From Caballeronia sp031450805 (GTDB taxonomy: Bacteria; Pseudomonadota; Gammaproteobacteria; Burkholderiales; Burkholderiaceae), in assembly GCF_031450805.1 (NCBI RefSeq), contig NZ_JARTVY010000001.1, forward strand, positions 2,108,001 through 2,172,000: a stretch of DNA of 64,000 nt, read 5' to 3'. The notes below the pieces were generated by a model. That model had not been told where the DNA came from. It did not search any database and was given only the letters and a program-made list of their open reading frames with translations. Below are positions 26,850 to 35,852 of this stretch, in pieces. A program made the position numbers and the translations under genes. Position 1 is the first letter of the stretch; each line of letters begins with the position of its first letter.

Positions 26850-26878
26850 AAAAAACCGGCCTGAAAAGGCCGGTTTTT
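26850..26878. terminator. Bidirectional terminator between rlmD and BI-1 gene
   Basis: An 11-12 bp stem (AAAAAACCGGCC against GGCCGGTTTTT) around a TGAAAA loop has T-runs on both strands. It sits between the convergent rlmD and Bax-inhibitor-like genes and can end both transcripts. Confidence 0.93.
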
Positions 26879-26902
26879 CATTTTCGAAGCGCGTACCGCC
26901 GA

Positions 26903-27601
26903 TCAGTTGCGGTTGCCGCCGAAGATGCCGAGCAGCGCCAGCAGGTTCGTGAACACGTTGTAAAGATCGAGGTAGATCGCGAGCGTCGCGCTGATGTAGT
27001 TCGTCTCGCCGCCGTTCACGACGCGCTGCACGTCGAACAGCATGTATGCCGAGAAGATCACGATGGCGAGCACCGAGATGGTCATCATCAGCGCCGGCAG
27101 TTGCAGGAAGATGTTCGCGAACGCCGCCAGCAGGATCACCAGCACGCCCATGAACAGCCACTTGCCGAGGCCCGAGAAGTCACGCTTGCTGACCGTGGCG
27201 ATGGTCGCCATTGCGGCGAAGATCACGCCGGTGCCGCCGAACGCCATCATGATGAGCTGCGGCCCGTTCGAGAAACCGAGGATGAAACTCAGCAGGCGCG
27301 AGAGCATCAGGCCCATGAAGAACGTGAAACCCAGCAGGACGACGACGCCCATGCCGCTGTCCTTCGTCTTTTCGATCGCGAACATGAAGCCGAACGCGAT
27401 GGCCAGGAACGCGATGAAACTCATCGCCGGGCTCGTGGCGGCGAACAGCGAGAAGCCCGTCGCCACGCCGACCCAGGCGCCGAGAACCGTCGGCAGCATC
27501 GACAGCGCGAGCAGCCAGTAAGTATTGCGCAGCACCTTGTTGCGCACCTCCACCGAGGTGACGCTGCCGTTACGGCCAAAGCTGTAGGGTGATTCGTTCA
27601 T
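26903..27601 (-). CDS. Bax inhibitor-1/YccA family membrane protein
   Basis: This 232-residue inner-membrane protein has seven hydrophobic helices, a member of the BI-1/YccA/YbhL family. E. coli YccA modulates the FtsH protease and relatives leak Ca2+. Features are NTYWLLALSMLPTVLGAWVG (helix 1), the run of Gly/Ala helices through GFTFFMGLMLSRLLSFILGF, and FDVQRVVNGGETNYISATLA, which contains the conserved acidic pore region, then a short NRN tail. The start ATG is backed by AAGGAG; the open frame runs 14 codons further upstream without a site. The gene for the FtsH modulators HflK/HflC lies about 12 kb away, but no operon link exists. Confidence 0.92.
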   Translation of the reverse strand: MNESPYSFGRNGSVTSVEVRNKVLRNTYWLLALSMLPTVLGAWVGVATGFSLFAATSPAMSFIAFLAIAFGFMFAIEKTKDSGMGVVVLLGFTFFMGLMLSRLLSFILGFSNGPQLIMMAFGGTGVIFAAMATIATVSKRDFSGLGKWLFMGVLVILLAAFANIFLQLPALMMTISVLAIVIFSAYMLFDVQRVVNGGETNYISATLAIYLDLYNVFTNLLALLGIFGGNRN

Positions 27602-27802
27602 GGTTTCTCCTTGCTCCAATTGTCTTCGTTGGTCCTGCTTCAATATGCGTCACACGTCAATGATAGGGTCGCGGACTTAAGCCATTCTTAGGATTCGCGG
27701 CGCTTCCTTCCCGCCATAACCGGCTCGAATATGGCTGCGGCCCGTGCCGAATTCAATGCCTGGCGCTGCCTTTCACGCGGGGTGGTCCTTGCACCTTTGA
27801 TG

Positions 27803-27818
27803 CTTACGGCGCCGTAAG
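27803..27818. repeat. Perfect 16-bp palindrome upstream of ndk
   Basis: CTTACGGCGCCGTAAG is its own reverse complement and lies 29 bp upstream of the ndk -10 region. Size and place would suit an operator for a dimeric regulator, but no such regulator is encoded next to it. Confidence 0.5.
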
Positions 27819-27846
27819 GTTTCAATCGCAATCATACCTTGGTTCG

Positions 27847-27855
27847 TGCTACAAT
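27847..27855 (+). promoter_or_regulatory. Extended -10 promoter element of ndk
   Basis: TGCTACAAT fits TGnTAnAAT. It predicts a start of transcription near 27862 and a leader of about 40 nt ending in TTTTTTGGAGTTTTTC before the ATG. Confidence 0.55.
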
Positions 27856-27902
27856 TGTCGATTCGTTTTAATCCGTAAACCGTTCATTTTTTGGAGTTTT
27901 TC

Positions 27903-28328
27903 ATGGCGATCGAGCGCACCCTGTCGATTATCAAGCCGGACGCAGTGGCAAAGAACGTTATCGGCCAGATCTACAGCCGTTTCGAGAACGCTGGTCTGAA
28001 GATCATCGCGTCGCGCATGGTTCATCTGTCGCGCGCCGACGCTGAGAAGTTCTACGCCGTGCACGCCGCACGTCCGTTCTTCAAGGACCTCGTGGAATTC
28101 ATGATCTCCGGCCCGGTCGTCATTCAGGTGCTGGAAGGCGAAAACGCAATCGCCAAGCATCGCGACCTGATGGGCGCGACCGATCCGAAGAAGGCCGAGA
28201 AGGGCACGATCCGCGCTGACTTCGCCGACAGCATCGACGCAAATGCCGTGCACGGCTCGGACGCACCGGAAACGGCACGTCAGGAAGTCGCGTTCTTCTT
28301 CCCGGAAGTGAACGTTTACTCGCGTTAA
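27903..28328 (+). CDS. ndk: Nucleoside diphosphate kinase
   Basis: This 141-residue cytosolic enzyme balances nucleoside triphosphates by passing the gamma phosphate through a histidine. The catalytic residue is His117 in NAVHGSDAPETA. The N-terminal MAIERTLSIIKPDAVAKNVI and the GPVVIQVLEGENAI segment are family hallmarks. The length is standard (about 140). The start is the ATG after TGGAG; an in-frame TTG four codons upstream gives no ribosome site. It opens the ndk-rlmN-rodZ-ispG series. Confidence 0.97.
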   Translation: MAIERTLSIIKPDAVAKNVIGQIYSRFENAGLKIIASRMVHLSRADAEKFYAVHAARPFFKDLVEFMISGPVVIQVLEGENAIAKHRDLMGATDPKKAEKGTIRADFADSIDANAVHGSDAPETARQEVAFFFPEVNVYSR

Positions 28329-28456
28329 TCGCAACGCCGATCGCACGCCGGTCGGCAAACCGATCCAAGCGTTGGTCGCCGCGCCGGACCAATCGCGCGG
28401 TCATCGCGCCGCAACGCAGAAATAGTTGTCACAAAGCAGGAATTGGCGCGAACGGT

Positions 28457-28486
28457 CCCGGACCCGGTTGATGCAACCGGTCCGGG
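28457..28486 (+). other. Strong hairpin between ndk and rlmN
   Basis: The left arm CCCGGACCCGGTTG pairs with CAACCGGTCCGGG around an ATG loop, with one bulged C. No T-run follows, so it is not a classical terminator. It may slow or partly end ndk transcription or stabilise the ndk mRNA 3' end. Confidence 0.5.
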
Positions 28487-28516
28487 CTTCGCAATCTGTA
28501 AATGGCAGAACTAGAC

Positions 28517-29659
28517 ATGACGAGCAGCACCACCGTCAATCTTCTCGATCTCGACGCCGCCGGGCTGGTCGCTTACTGCGGCAGCCTCGGCGAAAAGCCG
28601 TTTCGCGCCAAGCAATTGCAGCGCTGGATCCACCAGTTCGGCGCCGACGATTTCGACGGCATGACCGATCTCGCGAAATCGCTGCGCGAAAAACTCAAGG
28701 GCCGCGCCACGCTGGCGATGCCCGGCATCATAAGCGACCACGTTTCCTCCGACGGCACCCGCAAGTGGCTGATCGACGTCGGCAACGGCAACGCGGTCGA
28801 AACCGTGTTCATTCCCGAAGAAACGCGCGGAACGCTGTGCGTCTCGTCGCAGGCGGGGTGCGCGGTCAACTGCCGGTTCTGCTCCACCGGCAAGCAGGGT
28901 TTCTCCCGTAATCTGACGACCGCGGAAATCATCGGCCAGTTGCGCATGGCGGAGTTCGCCCTGCGCAAGTCGCTCGGCCGCGAAGTCGGCGGGCCGGGCA
29001 AGGGCGAGCGCGTCGTCACGAACGTCGTGATGATGGGCATGGGCGAACCGATGCTGAATTACGACGCCGTCGTGCCGGCCATGCGCCTGATGCTCGACGA
29101 CAACGCCTACGGCCTGTCGCGCCGGCGCGTCACGCTGTCCACGTCCGGCGTGGTGCCGATGATGGACCGCCTCGCGGCGGACCTGCCGGTGGCGCTCGCG
29201 GTATCGCTGCACGCGCCGAACGATCCGCTGCGCGACATGCTGGTGCCGCTCAACAAGAAGTATCCGCTGCGCGAGTTGATGGCCGCGTGTCAGCGTTATC
29301 TGAAGGTCGCGCCGCGCGATTTCATTACGTTCGAATACTGCATGCTGGACGGCGTGAACGACACCGAAGCGCACGCGCGCGAACTGCTCGCCGTCACGCG
29401 CGACGTGCCGTGCAAATTCAACCTGATCCCGTTCAACCCGTTCCCCGAGTCGGGCCTGACCCGGTCGAAGAACGAGCAGATCAAGCGGTTCGCGCAGGTT
29501 CTGATCGACGCGGGCATCGTCACGACCGTGCGCAAGACGCGCGGCGACGATATCGACGCGGCCTGCGGTCAGCTCGCCGGTGCGGTGCAGGACCGGACGC
29601 GGCTCGCCGAGCGCACGAATCGCGCGGGCGGCAAGGTGATCGAGGTGCGCGCGGTCTGA
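28517..29659 (+). CDS. rlmN: Dual-specificity rRNA/tRNA adenine-C2 methyltransferase RlmN
   Basis: This 380-residue radical-SAM enzyme methylates A2503 of 23S rRNA and A37 of a subset of tRNAs. The iron-sulfur cluster cysteines are C115, C119 and C122 in CAVNCRFC. The N-terminal part GEKPFRAKQLQRWIHQFG matches the accessory domain, and the C-terminal DIDAACGQLAG contains the cysteine that carries the intermediate. MTSST at 28517 was chosen as start because the five preceding codons are not family-like; neither ATG has a strong ribosome site. It follows ndk as in other proteobacteria. Confidence 0.95.
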   Translation: MTSSTTVNLLDLDAAGLVAYCGSLGEKPFRAKQLQRWIHQFGADDFDGMTDLAKSLREKLKGRATLAMPGIISDHVSSDGTRKWLIDVGNGNAVETVFIPEETRGTLCVSSQAGCAVNCRFCSTGKQGFSRNLTTAEIIGQLRMAEFALRKSLGREVGGPGKGERVVTNVVMMGMGEPMLNYDAVVPAMRLMLDDNAYGLSRRRVTLSTSGVVPMMDRLAADLPVALAVSLHAPNDPLRDMLVPLNKKYPLRELMAACQRYLKVAPRDFITFEYCMLDGVNDTEAHARELLAVTRDVPCKFNLIPFNPFPESGLTRSKNEQIKRFAQVLIDAGIVTTVRKTRGDDIDAACGQLAGAVQDRTRLAERTNRAGGKVIEVRAV

Positions 29660-29884
29660 CGGCGGCGCGTTCCCGGACGCACCGTCGGGCATGCTAGCCG
29701 GCACTGGTCTGTCGCTACAACAAAGTCCATACATAACAACGAAGCAAGCGCCCCACAGGGCGCGCAAAGCCGAACATTTTGTTATAAAGCGGTCTGCAAC
29801 AGCGCCGGAGTTGTATCGTTCAGTGCTTTTTGCACTTCACGGCGCAGCAGCGCTATATAAAAGATTCGATGCGAGGAATTTGGG

Positions 29885-30997
29885 ATGAGTGAGCCGCAAC
29901 ACCCGACGCCTTTCGGCAGTCATACCGGCGATCTGTCTGCCACTCAACAGGATGGCCGGACGCGAGTCGACGGGGCGGCATCGGACGAGCGCCAGGCGGG
30001 GCCCCTGGACTCGCTGCAGGCAGTCGGCGCGCGTCTCGCGCAGCTCCGGCACGCGAAAGCATGGTCTATCGACGATGTATCGGCGCGCCTCAAAGTGTCG
30101 CCGCAAAAGCTGGCGGCGCTCGAAGAGGGCGATATCAGCCACTTGCCGGACCGTACGTTCGCGGCGGGCATCGTGCGCAGTTATGCGAAGGTTCTGGGCG
30201 CTGACCCGACGCCGTTCACGCAGGCGTTTCGCCGTGACGGCGTGCCGGTGGAACATAATCTGAAGGTGCCGGCGTCGTCGGGAGCGGGCTTGCCGCGGGG
30301 GCGCGTCTCGGTGCCGCTCGGCAGTTCCTCCGGCCGCAAGCGTTCGTGGCTGTGGGGCGTAGCGGCCATCGTCGTGGCGCTGGTGGCGCTCGCGATGTGG
30401 CATACGGGCGGGGATTCGTCGGTGTGGCTCGCCCGGTTGAAGTCGAGTGCGACTCCTGCAGCGACTTCGAGCGACAAGCCCGCCGCGTCGCAAGTCGCGA
30501 CGCCCGATGAAGCAGCGGCGGCGAATACCGGCGAGGCATCGTTGCCCGAGGTGGCCGCAGCGCCCGGCGAACAGCCGATGCCACGACCGCTCGGCACGAA
30601 CGCGTTGCCGGCGTCGTCGTCGACGATTGCAGCGGTGCAGGGCGCGAGCGCGGCGGCTGCGGCATCGACCGTCAAGGCTGCGCCGGCGGCTGCGGCGCCC
30701 GCATCCGCTGCGGTGGCATCGGCTCCGACGGTCGGAAGCGTGGGCACGGGCGCGAACGCCATCGAATTGAAGGTAAAGGAAGACAGCTGGTTCAACGTGC
30801 GCAGCAAGGACGGCAAGGAATTGTTCTCCGGTCTGGTTCGCGCGGGCAGCGCGCAGCGCGTGCAGGGCGAGGCGCCGTTCCGGGTGACCGTCGGGAATGC
30901 GAAGGGCGTCGAATCGCTGTCGATCGACGATCAGCCCGTCGATGCAAAGAAGTATTCCGGCGCACGCGGAAACGTCGCGCGCCTGTCGTTGCCCTGA
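29885..30997 (+). CDS. RodZ-like helix-turn-helix membrane protein (DUF4115)
   Basis: This 370-residue bitopic membrane protein has the RodZ layout. A cytoplasmic HTH domain lies at about residues 45-115 (ARLAQLRHAKAWSIDDVSAR...GIVRSYAKVLG), a transmembrane helix at about 155-172 (WLWGVAAIVVALVALAMW), a long Ala/Pro/Ser-rich periplasmic linker follows, and a C-terminal DUF4115 domain contains KVKEDSWFNVRSKDGKELFS. RodZ links MreB filaments to the cell-wall elongation machinery. The protein is moderately diverged, so I give no gene symbol. It precedes ispG, the usual order. The preceding 225-bp gap contains a TTATAAA-like -10 candidate and GAGGA upstream of the ATG. Confidence 0.85.
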   Translation: MSEPQHPTPFGSHTGDLSATQQDGRTRVDGAASDERQAGPLDSLQAVGARLAQLRHAKAWSIDDVSARLKVSPQKLAALEEGDISHLPDRTFAAGIVRSYAKVLGADPTPFTQAFRRDGVPVEHNLKVPASSGAGLPRGRVSVPLGSSSGRKRSWLWGVAAIVVALVALAMWHTGGDSSVWLARLKSSATPAATSSDKPAASQVATPDEAAAANTGEASLPEVAAAPGEQPMPRPLGTNALPASSSTIAAVQGASAAAAASTVKAAPAAAAPASAAVASAPTVGSVGTGANAIELKVKEDSWFNVRSKDGKELFSGLVRAGSAQRVQGEAPFRVTVGNAKGVESLSIDDQPVDAKKYSGARGNVARLSLP

Positions 30998-31048
30998 CAG
31001 CCAGGCAGAGCCGGCCGGCGTCGGTGATTCAGCGTGCGGAAAAACGAG

Positions 31049-31075
31049 GGGCGTCACGGTTCGGCTGTGACGCCC
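31049..31075 (+). other. Hairpin between rodZ-like gene and ispG
   Basis: GGGCGTCAC pairs perfectly with GTGACGCCC around a 9-base loop, with only GTTTG downstream. It may be a weak terminator or attenuating hairpin. Confidence 0.45.
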
Positions 31076-31141
31076 GTTTGAGGTTCAAACCAAGCGACGG
31101 TCGCTGCGCGTGCAGCGCGCCGGTTGCCAAAGGGTTTTTCG

Positions 31142-32458
31142 ATGCAATCCGAAGCTCAATCCCTGATTAGCAGCAAGATTTGTTCGACCGATCCGGTCTT
31201 CGGCGGTCCGCTGCCGCGCCGTTCGTCGCATGCGGTGGACGTGCGCTGGGGCGGCCAACTGGTGACGATCGGCGGTGATGCGCCGGTGCGCGTCCAGTCG
31301 ATGACCAACACCGACACCGCCGACGCCATCGGTACCGCGATCCAGATCAAGGAGCTCGCACAGGCCGGCTCCGAACTCGTGCGCATCACGGTGAACACGC
31401 CGGAAGCGGCGGCAGCCGTGCCGCACATCCGGGAGCAGCTCGATCGCATGGGCGTGACCGTCCCGCTCGTCGGCGACTTCCATTACAACGGCCATTTGCT
31501 GCTGCGCGACTATCCCGCTTGCGCCGAGACGCTGTCGAAGTACCGAATCAATCCCGGCAACGTCGGCCAGGGCGCGAAGCGCGACACGCAATTCGCGCAG
31601 ATGATCGAAGCCGCGATCAAGTACGACAAGCCGGTGCGGATCGGCGTGAACTGGGGCAGTCTCGACCAGGACCTGCTCGCGCGCATGATGGACGAAAACG
31701 CCGCGCGCGCGAAGCCGTGGGACTTGCAGAGCGTCATGTACGAAGCGCTGATCCAGTCGGCGGTCGGCTCGGCGGAACGCGCCGTCGAACTGGGACTCGG
31801 GCGCGACAAGATCATCCTCTCGTGCAAGGTGAGCGGCGTACAGGACCTGATCGCGGTGTATCGCGAACTGGCGAAGCGCTGCAGCTTCGCGCTGCATCTC
31901 GGGCTGACCGAGGCGGGCATGGGCTCGAAGGGCATCGTGGCTTCGACGGCCGCACTTTCCGTGCTGCTGCAGGAAGGCATCGGCGACACCATTCGGATCT
32001 CGCTGACCCCGGAGCCGGGCGGCGCGCGGACGGGCGAAGTGGTCGTCGGGCAAGAAATCTTGCAGACGATGGGCCTGCGCTCGTTCACGCCGATGGTCAT
32101 CGCGTGTCCCGGTTGCGGCCGCACGACGAGCACGCTGTTTCAGGAACTGGCGTCGCAGATTCAGACGTATCTGCGCAACTCGATGCCTGAATGGCGCGAC
32201 CAGTACCCCGGCGTCGAGAAGATGCACGTCGCGGTGATGGGCTGCATCGTCAACGGGCCGGGCGAGTCGAAGCACGCGAATATCGGCATCAGCCTGCCGG
32301 GTTCGGGCGAGAATCCGGCCGCGCCCGTGTTTATCGACGGCGTGAAGGTCAAGACGCTGCGCGGCGAGCGCATCGCCGAGGAATTCCAGCAAATCGTTAG
32401 CGATTACGTCGAGCGCACTTACGGCCAGCGCGTCGAGACGTCCGCGGCATCACTTTAA
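31142..32458 (+). CDS. ispG: 4-hydroxy-3-methylbut-2-enyl diphosphate synthase
   Basis: This 438-residue iron-sulfur enzyme of the methylerythritol phosphate route to isoprenoids converts MEcPP to HMBPP. The TIM-barrel part holds VRVQSMTNTDTADAIGTAIQ and VPLVGDFHYNGHLLL, and the C-terminal cluster domain has the cysteines in ACPGCGRTTST and the NGPGES segment after GCIVNG. It is the long proteobacterial type with an insertion relative to the plant-like core, of about normal length. ATG 31142 follows AAAGGG; an upstream in-frame TTG is less likely. It ends 6 bp before hisS, so both are co-translated. Confidence 0.97.
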   Translation: MQSEAQSLISSKICSTDPVFGGPLPRRSSHAVDVRWGGQLVTIGGDAPVRVQSMTNTDTADAIGTAIQIKELAQAGSELVRITVNTPEAAAAVPHIREQLDRMGVTVPLVGDFHYNGHLLLRDYPACAETLSKYRINPGNVGQGAKRDTQFAQMIEAAIKYDKPVRIGVNWGSLDQDLLARMMDENAARAKPWDLQSVMYEALIQSAVGSAERAVELGLGRDKIILSCKVSGVQDLIAVYRELAKRCSFALHLGLTEAGMGSKGIVASTAALSVLLQEGIGDTIRISLTPEPGGARTGEVVVGQEILQTMGLRSFTPMVIACPGCGRTTSTLFQELASQIQTYLRNSMPEWRDQYPGVEKMHVAVMGCIVNGPGESKHANIGISLPGSGENPAAPVFIDGVKVKTLRGERIAEEFQQIVSDYVERTYGQRVETSAASL

Positions 32459-32464
32459 AGACAG

Positions 32465-33811
32465 ATGACTGAACAGAAGAAACGGCTTCCGAAGCTGAGC
32501 GGCGTGAAGGGCATGAACGACATCCTCCCGCAGGATGCCGCGTTGTGGGACTTCTTCGAAAGCACCGTCAAGTCGATGCTGCGCGCATACGGCTATCAAA
32601 ACATTCGCACGCCGATCGTCGAGCATACGCAGCTTTTCACGCGCGGCATCGGTGAGGTGACCGATATCGTCGAGAAGGAGATGTACAGCTTCACCGACGC
32701 GCTCAACGGCGAGCACCTCACGATGCGTCCCGAGAACACGGCGGCCGTCGTGCGCGCGACCATCGAACACAATCTGCTGTACGACGGCCCGAAGCGCCTG
32801 TGGTACATCGGCCCGATGTTCCGCCACGAGCGTCCGCAGCGCGGACGGTATCGGCAGTTCCATCAGGTCGGCGTGGAAGCGCTCGGCTTTGCCGGTCCGG
32901 ATACGGACGCAGAAATCATCATGATGTGCCAGCGCCTGTGGGACGACCTCGGCCTCACCGGTATCCGCCTCGAACTGAATTCGCTTGGTCAGGCGCAAGA
33001 GCGCGCGGCGCATCGCAAGGAACTGATCGCCTATCTGGAAAAGCACGCCGATTCGCTGGACGAAGAAGCGAAGCGCCGTCTCTATACCAATCCGCTGCGC
33101 GTGCTCGACACGAAGAACCCGGCGATGCAGGACATCGCGCAGAACGCGCCGAAGCTCGTCGATTTTCTGGGCGAGGAATCGCGCAAGCACTTCGACGGCG
33201 TTCAGCGTCTGCTGAAGGCGAACAACATTCCGTTCACCGTCAATCCGCGTCTCGTGCGCGGCCTCGACTACTACAACCTCACCGTGTTCGAATGGGTCAC
33301 CGACAAGCTCGGCGCGCAAGGCACGGTGGCGGGCGGCGGCCGCTACGATCCGCTCATCGAGCAACTCGGCGGCAAGCCGACGGCGGCGTGCGGCTGGGCG
33401 ATGGGCGTCGAGCGCATTCTCGAACTGCTGAAGGAAGAGAATCTCGTGCCGGAAGCCGAAGGCACCGACGTGTACGTCGTGCATCAAGGAGAGAAGGCGG
33501 CGGAGCACGCGTTCATCGTTGCAGAGCGGCTACGCGACACGGGGCTGGACGTCGTTCTGCACTGCAGCCCGGATGGCGCACCCGCAAGCTTCAAGTCCCA
33601 GATGAAGAAGGCGGATGCGAGCGGCGCGGCGTTCGCCGTGGTGCTCGGTGAAGACGAGCTCGCGCAGGGGATGATCGGCGTGAAGCCGCTGCGCCGCACC
33701 GGCGACGAAACGGCCGATGCGCAAAAGAACGAGCAAGTGAACGTTCCGGCGGAAGACTTGACCGAATACCTAATCAATGCGATGGTTGCATCCGCCGACG
33801 AGGACGCCTGA
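32465..33811 (+). CDS. hisS: Histidine-tRNA ligase
   Basis: This 448-residue class II aminoacyl-tRNA synthetase charges tRNA-His. Motif 1 lies around TRGIGEVTDIVEKEMYSFTD. Motif 2 is FRHERPQRGRYRQFHQVGVE, where substrate-binding arginines sit. The histidine-specific motifs are LVRGLDYYNLTVFEW and motif 3 near GWAMGVERILELL. The C-terminal anticodon-binding domain starts near TDVYVVHQGEKAAEHAF. All motifs are intact. The spacing of 6 bp from ispG fits an operon that continues to yfgM and bamB. Confidence 0.97.
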   Translation: MTEQKKRLPKLSGVKGMNDILPQDAALWDFFESTVKSMLRAYGYQNIRTPIVEHTQLFTRGIGEVTDIVEKEMYSFTDALNGEHLTMRPENTAAVVRATIEHNLLYDGPKRLWYIGPMFRHERPQRGRYRQFHQVGVEALGFAGPDTDAEIIMMCQRLWDDLGLTGIRLELNSLGQAQERAAHRKELIAYLEKHADSLDEEAKRRLYTNPLRVLDTKNPAMQDIAQNAPKLVDFLGEESRKHFDGVQRLLKANNIPFTVNPRLVRGLDYYNLTVFEWVTDKLGAQGTVAGGGRYDPLIEQLGGKPTAACGWAMGVERILELLKEENLVPEAEGTDVYVVHQGEKAAEHAFIVAERLRDTGLDVVLHCSPDGAPASFKSQMKKADASGAAFAVVLGEDELAQGMIGVKPLRRTGDETADAQKNEQVNVPAEDLTEYLINAMVASADEDA

Positions 33812-33923
33812 CAAACAGGCATCGATCGGATCAAGAGCCGCGCGCATCGTGGAGATCGGTTCGATCCCGCCATCGCGCAACGCTCAGGATGAGCAATGAG
33901 ACGCAGGAAGGAATAGCTGGACG

Positions 33924-34553
33924 ATGAGTTACCACGACGAACAAGAATCACTGGAAAGTGTGAAGGCCTGGTGGGCCAAATGGGGTAACGCCACGACGTG
34001 GATCGTGCTCGTGGCGCTCGTCGTTGCGGCCGGTTTCAACGGCTGGAATTACTGGCAGCGCCGTCAGGCGGCCGAGGCTTCTGTGCTCTACGACCGGCTG
34101 CAGCAAGCCGCGAACGGCAACGATCAGAAGCTCGTCGCGCGTGTGGCGTCGGACATGGAAGACAAGTTCGGCGGCACCGCGTACGCGCAAATGTCGGCGC
34201 TCGCGGCGGCCAAGTCGCTCTATGCGGCGGGCGATTCAGCCGGCGCGAAGGCGCAACTGCAGTGGGCCATCGACCACGCGAAGGACGACGAGTACAAGCA
34301 GATCGCGAAGCTGCGCATGGCGCTGATCCTGCTTGACGAAAAGAGCTACGACGCCGGCCTGAAGCTGCTCGCCGACGCCCCGCTCGATGCGTTCAAGGGC
34401 GTCGTCGCCGACCGCCGAGGCGATCTGCTCGCGGCGCAAGGCAAGCGCGACGACGCGCGCACCGCCTACAAGACGGCGCTCGACACGTTGCCGAAGAACG
34501 ACACGGCCACGCGGCAACTGATCGAGTTCAAGCTCGATGCGCTTGGCGGCTGA
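33924..34553 (+). CDS. yfgM: YfgM-like TPR inner-membrane protein
   Basis: This 209-residue protein has one N-terminal transmembrane helix (TTWIVLVALVVAAGFNGWNY, about residues 24-43) and a periplasmic domain of tetratricopeptide-like repeats (AAAKSLYAAGDSAGAKAQL, ADRRGDLLAAQGKRDDARTAY). In E. coli YfgM associates with PpiD and the SecYEG translocon and helps hand over periplasmic clients. Its position between hisS and bamB matches the enterobacterial and pseudomonad order. GAAGGAATAG is a plausible ribosome site. The gene lies in the same transcription direction with a 112-bp gap after hisS. Confidence 0.9.
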   Translation: MSYHDEQESLESVKAWWAKWGNATTWIVLVALVVAAGFNGWNYWQRRQAAEASVLYDRLQQAANGNDQKLVARVASDMEDKFGGTAYAQMSALAAAKSLYAAGDSAGAKAQLQWAIDHAKDDEYKQIAKLRMALILLDEKSYDAGLKLLADAPLDAFKGVVADRRGDLLAAQGKRDDARTAYKTALDTLPKNDTATRQLIEFKLDALGG

Positions 34554-34684
34554 TCGCTGACGAGCGGCGGTTCCGCCCGTCGCCTCGTGCAAGCGCCAAC
34601 GCAATTTCGCCAATCAAGCCGCCGCGCCGCGCATCGCCATCGAGCGAAAACGCGGCTGCGCCGGTCAACCGAATTCACCCATTC

Positions 34685-35842
34685 ATGTTGCGTCCACCGA
34701 TGATTCATTTGAAACGCTACGCCGTGCCCTTCGCCTGCGCGATGACCGTCCTGCTGGCCGCCTGCGCGTCCACCAAGGACGAGCGCCGCGTGCCGACACC
34801 GCTCGTCGACATCAAGCCGGTGCTCAACGTCACCCAGGCATGGAAAGCGAGTGTCGGCAAGGCCGGCCGTTATCTGTTCGCTCCGGTCGCCGTGGGCGAT
34901 GCGGTCTTCGCCGCGGGCGAGAACGGCACCGTCGCGAAGATCGACGCAAAGACCGGCCAGGAAGTCTGGCGCACGAAACTCAAGGACGATCTCTCGGCGG
35001 GTGTCGGAAGCGACGGCAACCTGACGGCCGCCGGCGGCCTGAAGGGCTCGGTCTACGCGCTCGGACCGGACGGCAAGCAATTGTGGACGGCCACGGCGCC
35101 GGGGGAAATCATTTCGCCGCCGCTCGTCGGCAACGACCTCGTGGTCGTGCGGACCATCGACGGCAAGGTTATCGCGTTCAGCGCGCAGACCGGCGAGCAG
35201 AAGTGGATATTCCAGTTGCGCGCCGTGCCGCTGAATCTGCGCGTGGCAGCAGGCATGACGTTCGCCGGCAATCAGGCGGTGCTCGCGGGCTTCCCGGGCG
35301 GCAACTTCGCGGCGATCAATCTGCAAACGGGCGATGCGTACTGGCAAGCGCCGGTGTCGTATCCGAAGGGTGTGACGGAAGTGGAACGCATCAACGACGT
35401 GACCGGTGCGCCGGGTCTCGTCGGCGCGCAAACCTGCGCGGTGACGTTCCAGGGCAAGATCGGCTGCTTCGATGCGAACTCGGGCCGTCCCGTCTGGGAA
35501 AAGAACTTCTCGAGCGATAGCGGCCTCGCGCAGGACGAGCAGATCGTCGCGGCCGGCGACGACTGGTCGGTGGTCAACGCGTTCCGCGCATCGGATGGCG
35601 CGCCCATCTGGAAGAACGACAAGCTGAAGAGCCGTCAGGTCAGCGTGCCGTTCATCCTGGGCCGCGCCGTCGTCGTCGGCGACTACAAGGGCTTCGTGCA
35701 CTTCCTGAGCGTGGACAACGGCGAGATCGTCGGCCGCGCGCCGACCGATGGCAGCCAGATCACCGCGGCGCCGGTGCTGGCGGGCAACACGCTCGTCGTG
35801 CAGACGCACGATGGCGGGCTGTACGGCTTCCGTCCGCAGTAA
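34685..35842 (+). CDS. bamB: Outer membrane assembly lipoprotein BamB
   Basis: This 385-residue lipoprotein of the BAM complex inserts beta-barrel proteins in the outer membrane. The signal peptide ends with lipobox LLAACAS, placing the lipidated cysteine at residue 27. The mature protein is an eight-bladed PQQ-like propeller, with repeated elements such as GTVAKIDAKTGQEVWRTKLK, GKVIAFSAQTGEQKWIFQLR and FVHFLSVDNGEIVGRA. The ATG at 34685 is one of two nearby starts (the other, 34700, is equally possible); neither has a clear ribosome site. It ends the ispG-hisS-yfgM-bamB run, and der follows after a 356-bp gap. Confidence 0.93.
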   Translation: MLRPPMIHLKRYAVPFACAMTVLLAACASTKDERRVPTPLVDIKPVLNVTQAWKASVGKAGRYLFAPVAVGDAVFAAGENGTVAKIDAKTGQEVWRTKLKDDLSAGVGSDGNLTAAGGLKGSVYALGPDGKQLWTATAPGEIISPPLVGNDLVVVRTIDGKVIAFSAQTGEQKWIFQLRAVPLNLRVAAGMTFAGNQAVLAGFPGGNFAAINLQTGDAYWQAPVSYPKGVTEVERINDVTGAPGLVGAQTCAVTFQGKIGCFDANSGRPVWEKNFSSDSGLAQDEQIVAAGDDWSVVNAFRASDGAPIWKNDKLKSRQVSVPFILGRAVVVGDYKGFVHFLSVDNGEIVGRAPTDGSQITAAPVLAGNTLVVQTHDGGLYGFRPQ

Positions 35843-35852
35843 GCGTCACGCA

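Larger units (their letters stand above)
27602..27902. other. Intergenic region upstream of ndk
   Basis: The 301 bp between the divergent BI-1 gene and ndk contain no credible coding frame. They hold a 16-bp perfect palindrome and the ndk extended -10 box, both listed separately. The rest shows nothing I can name. Confidence 0.7.
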
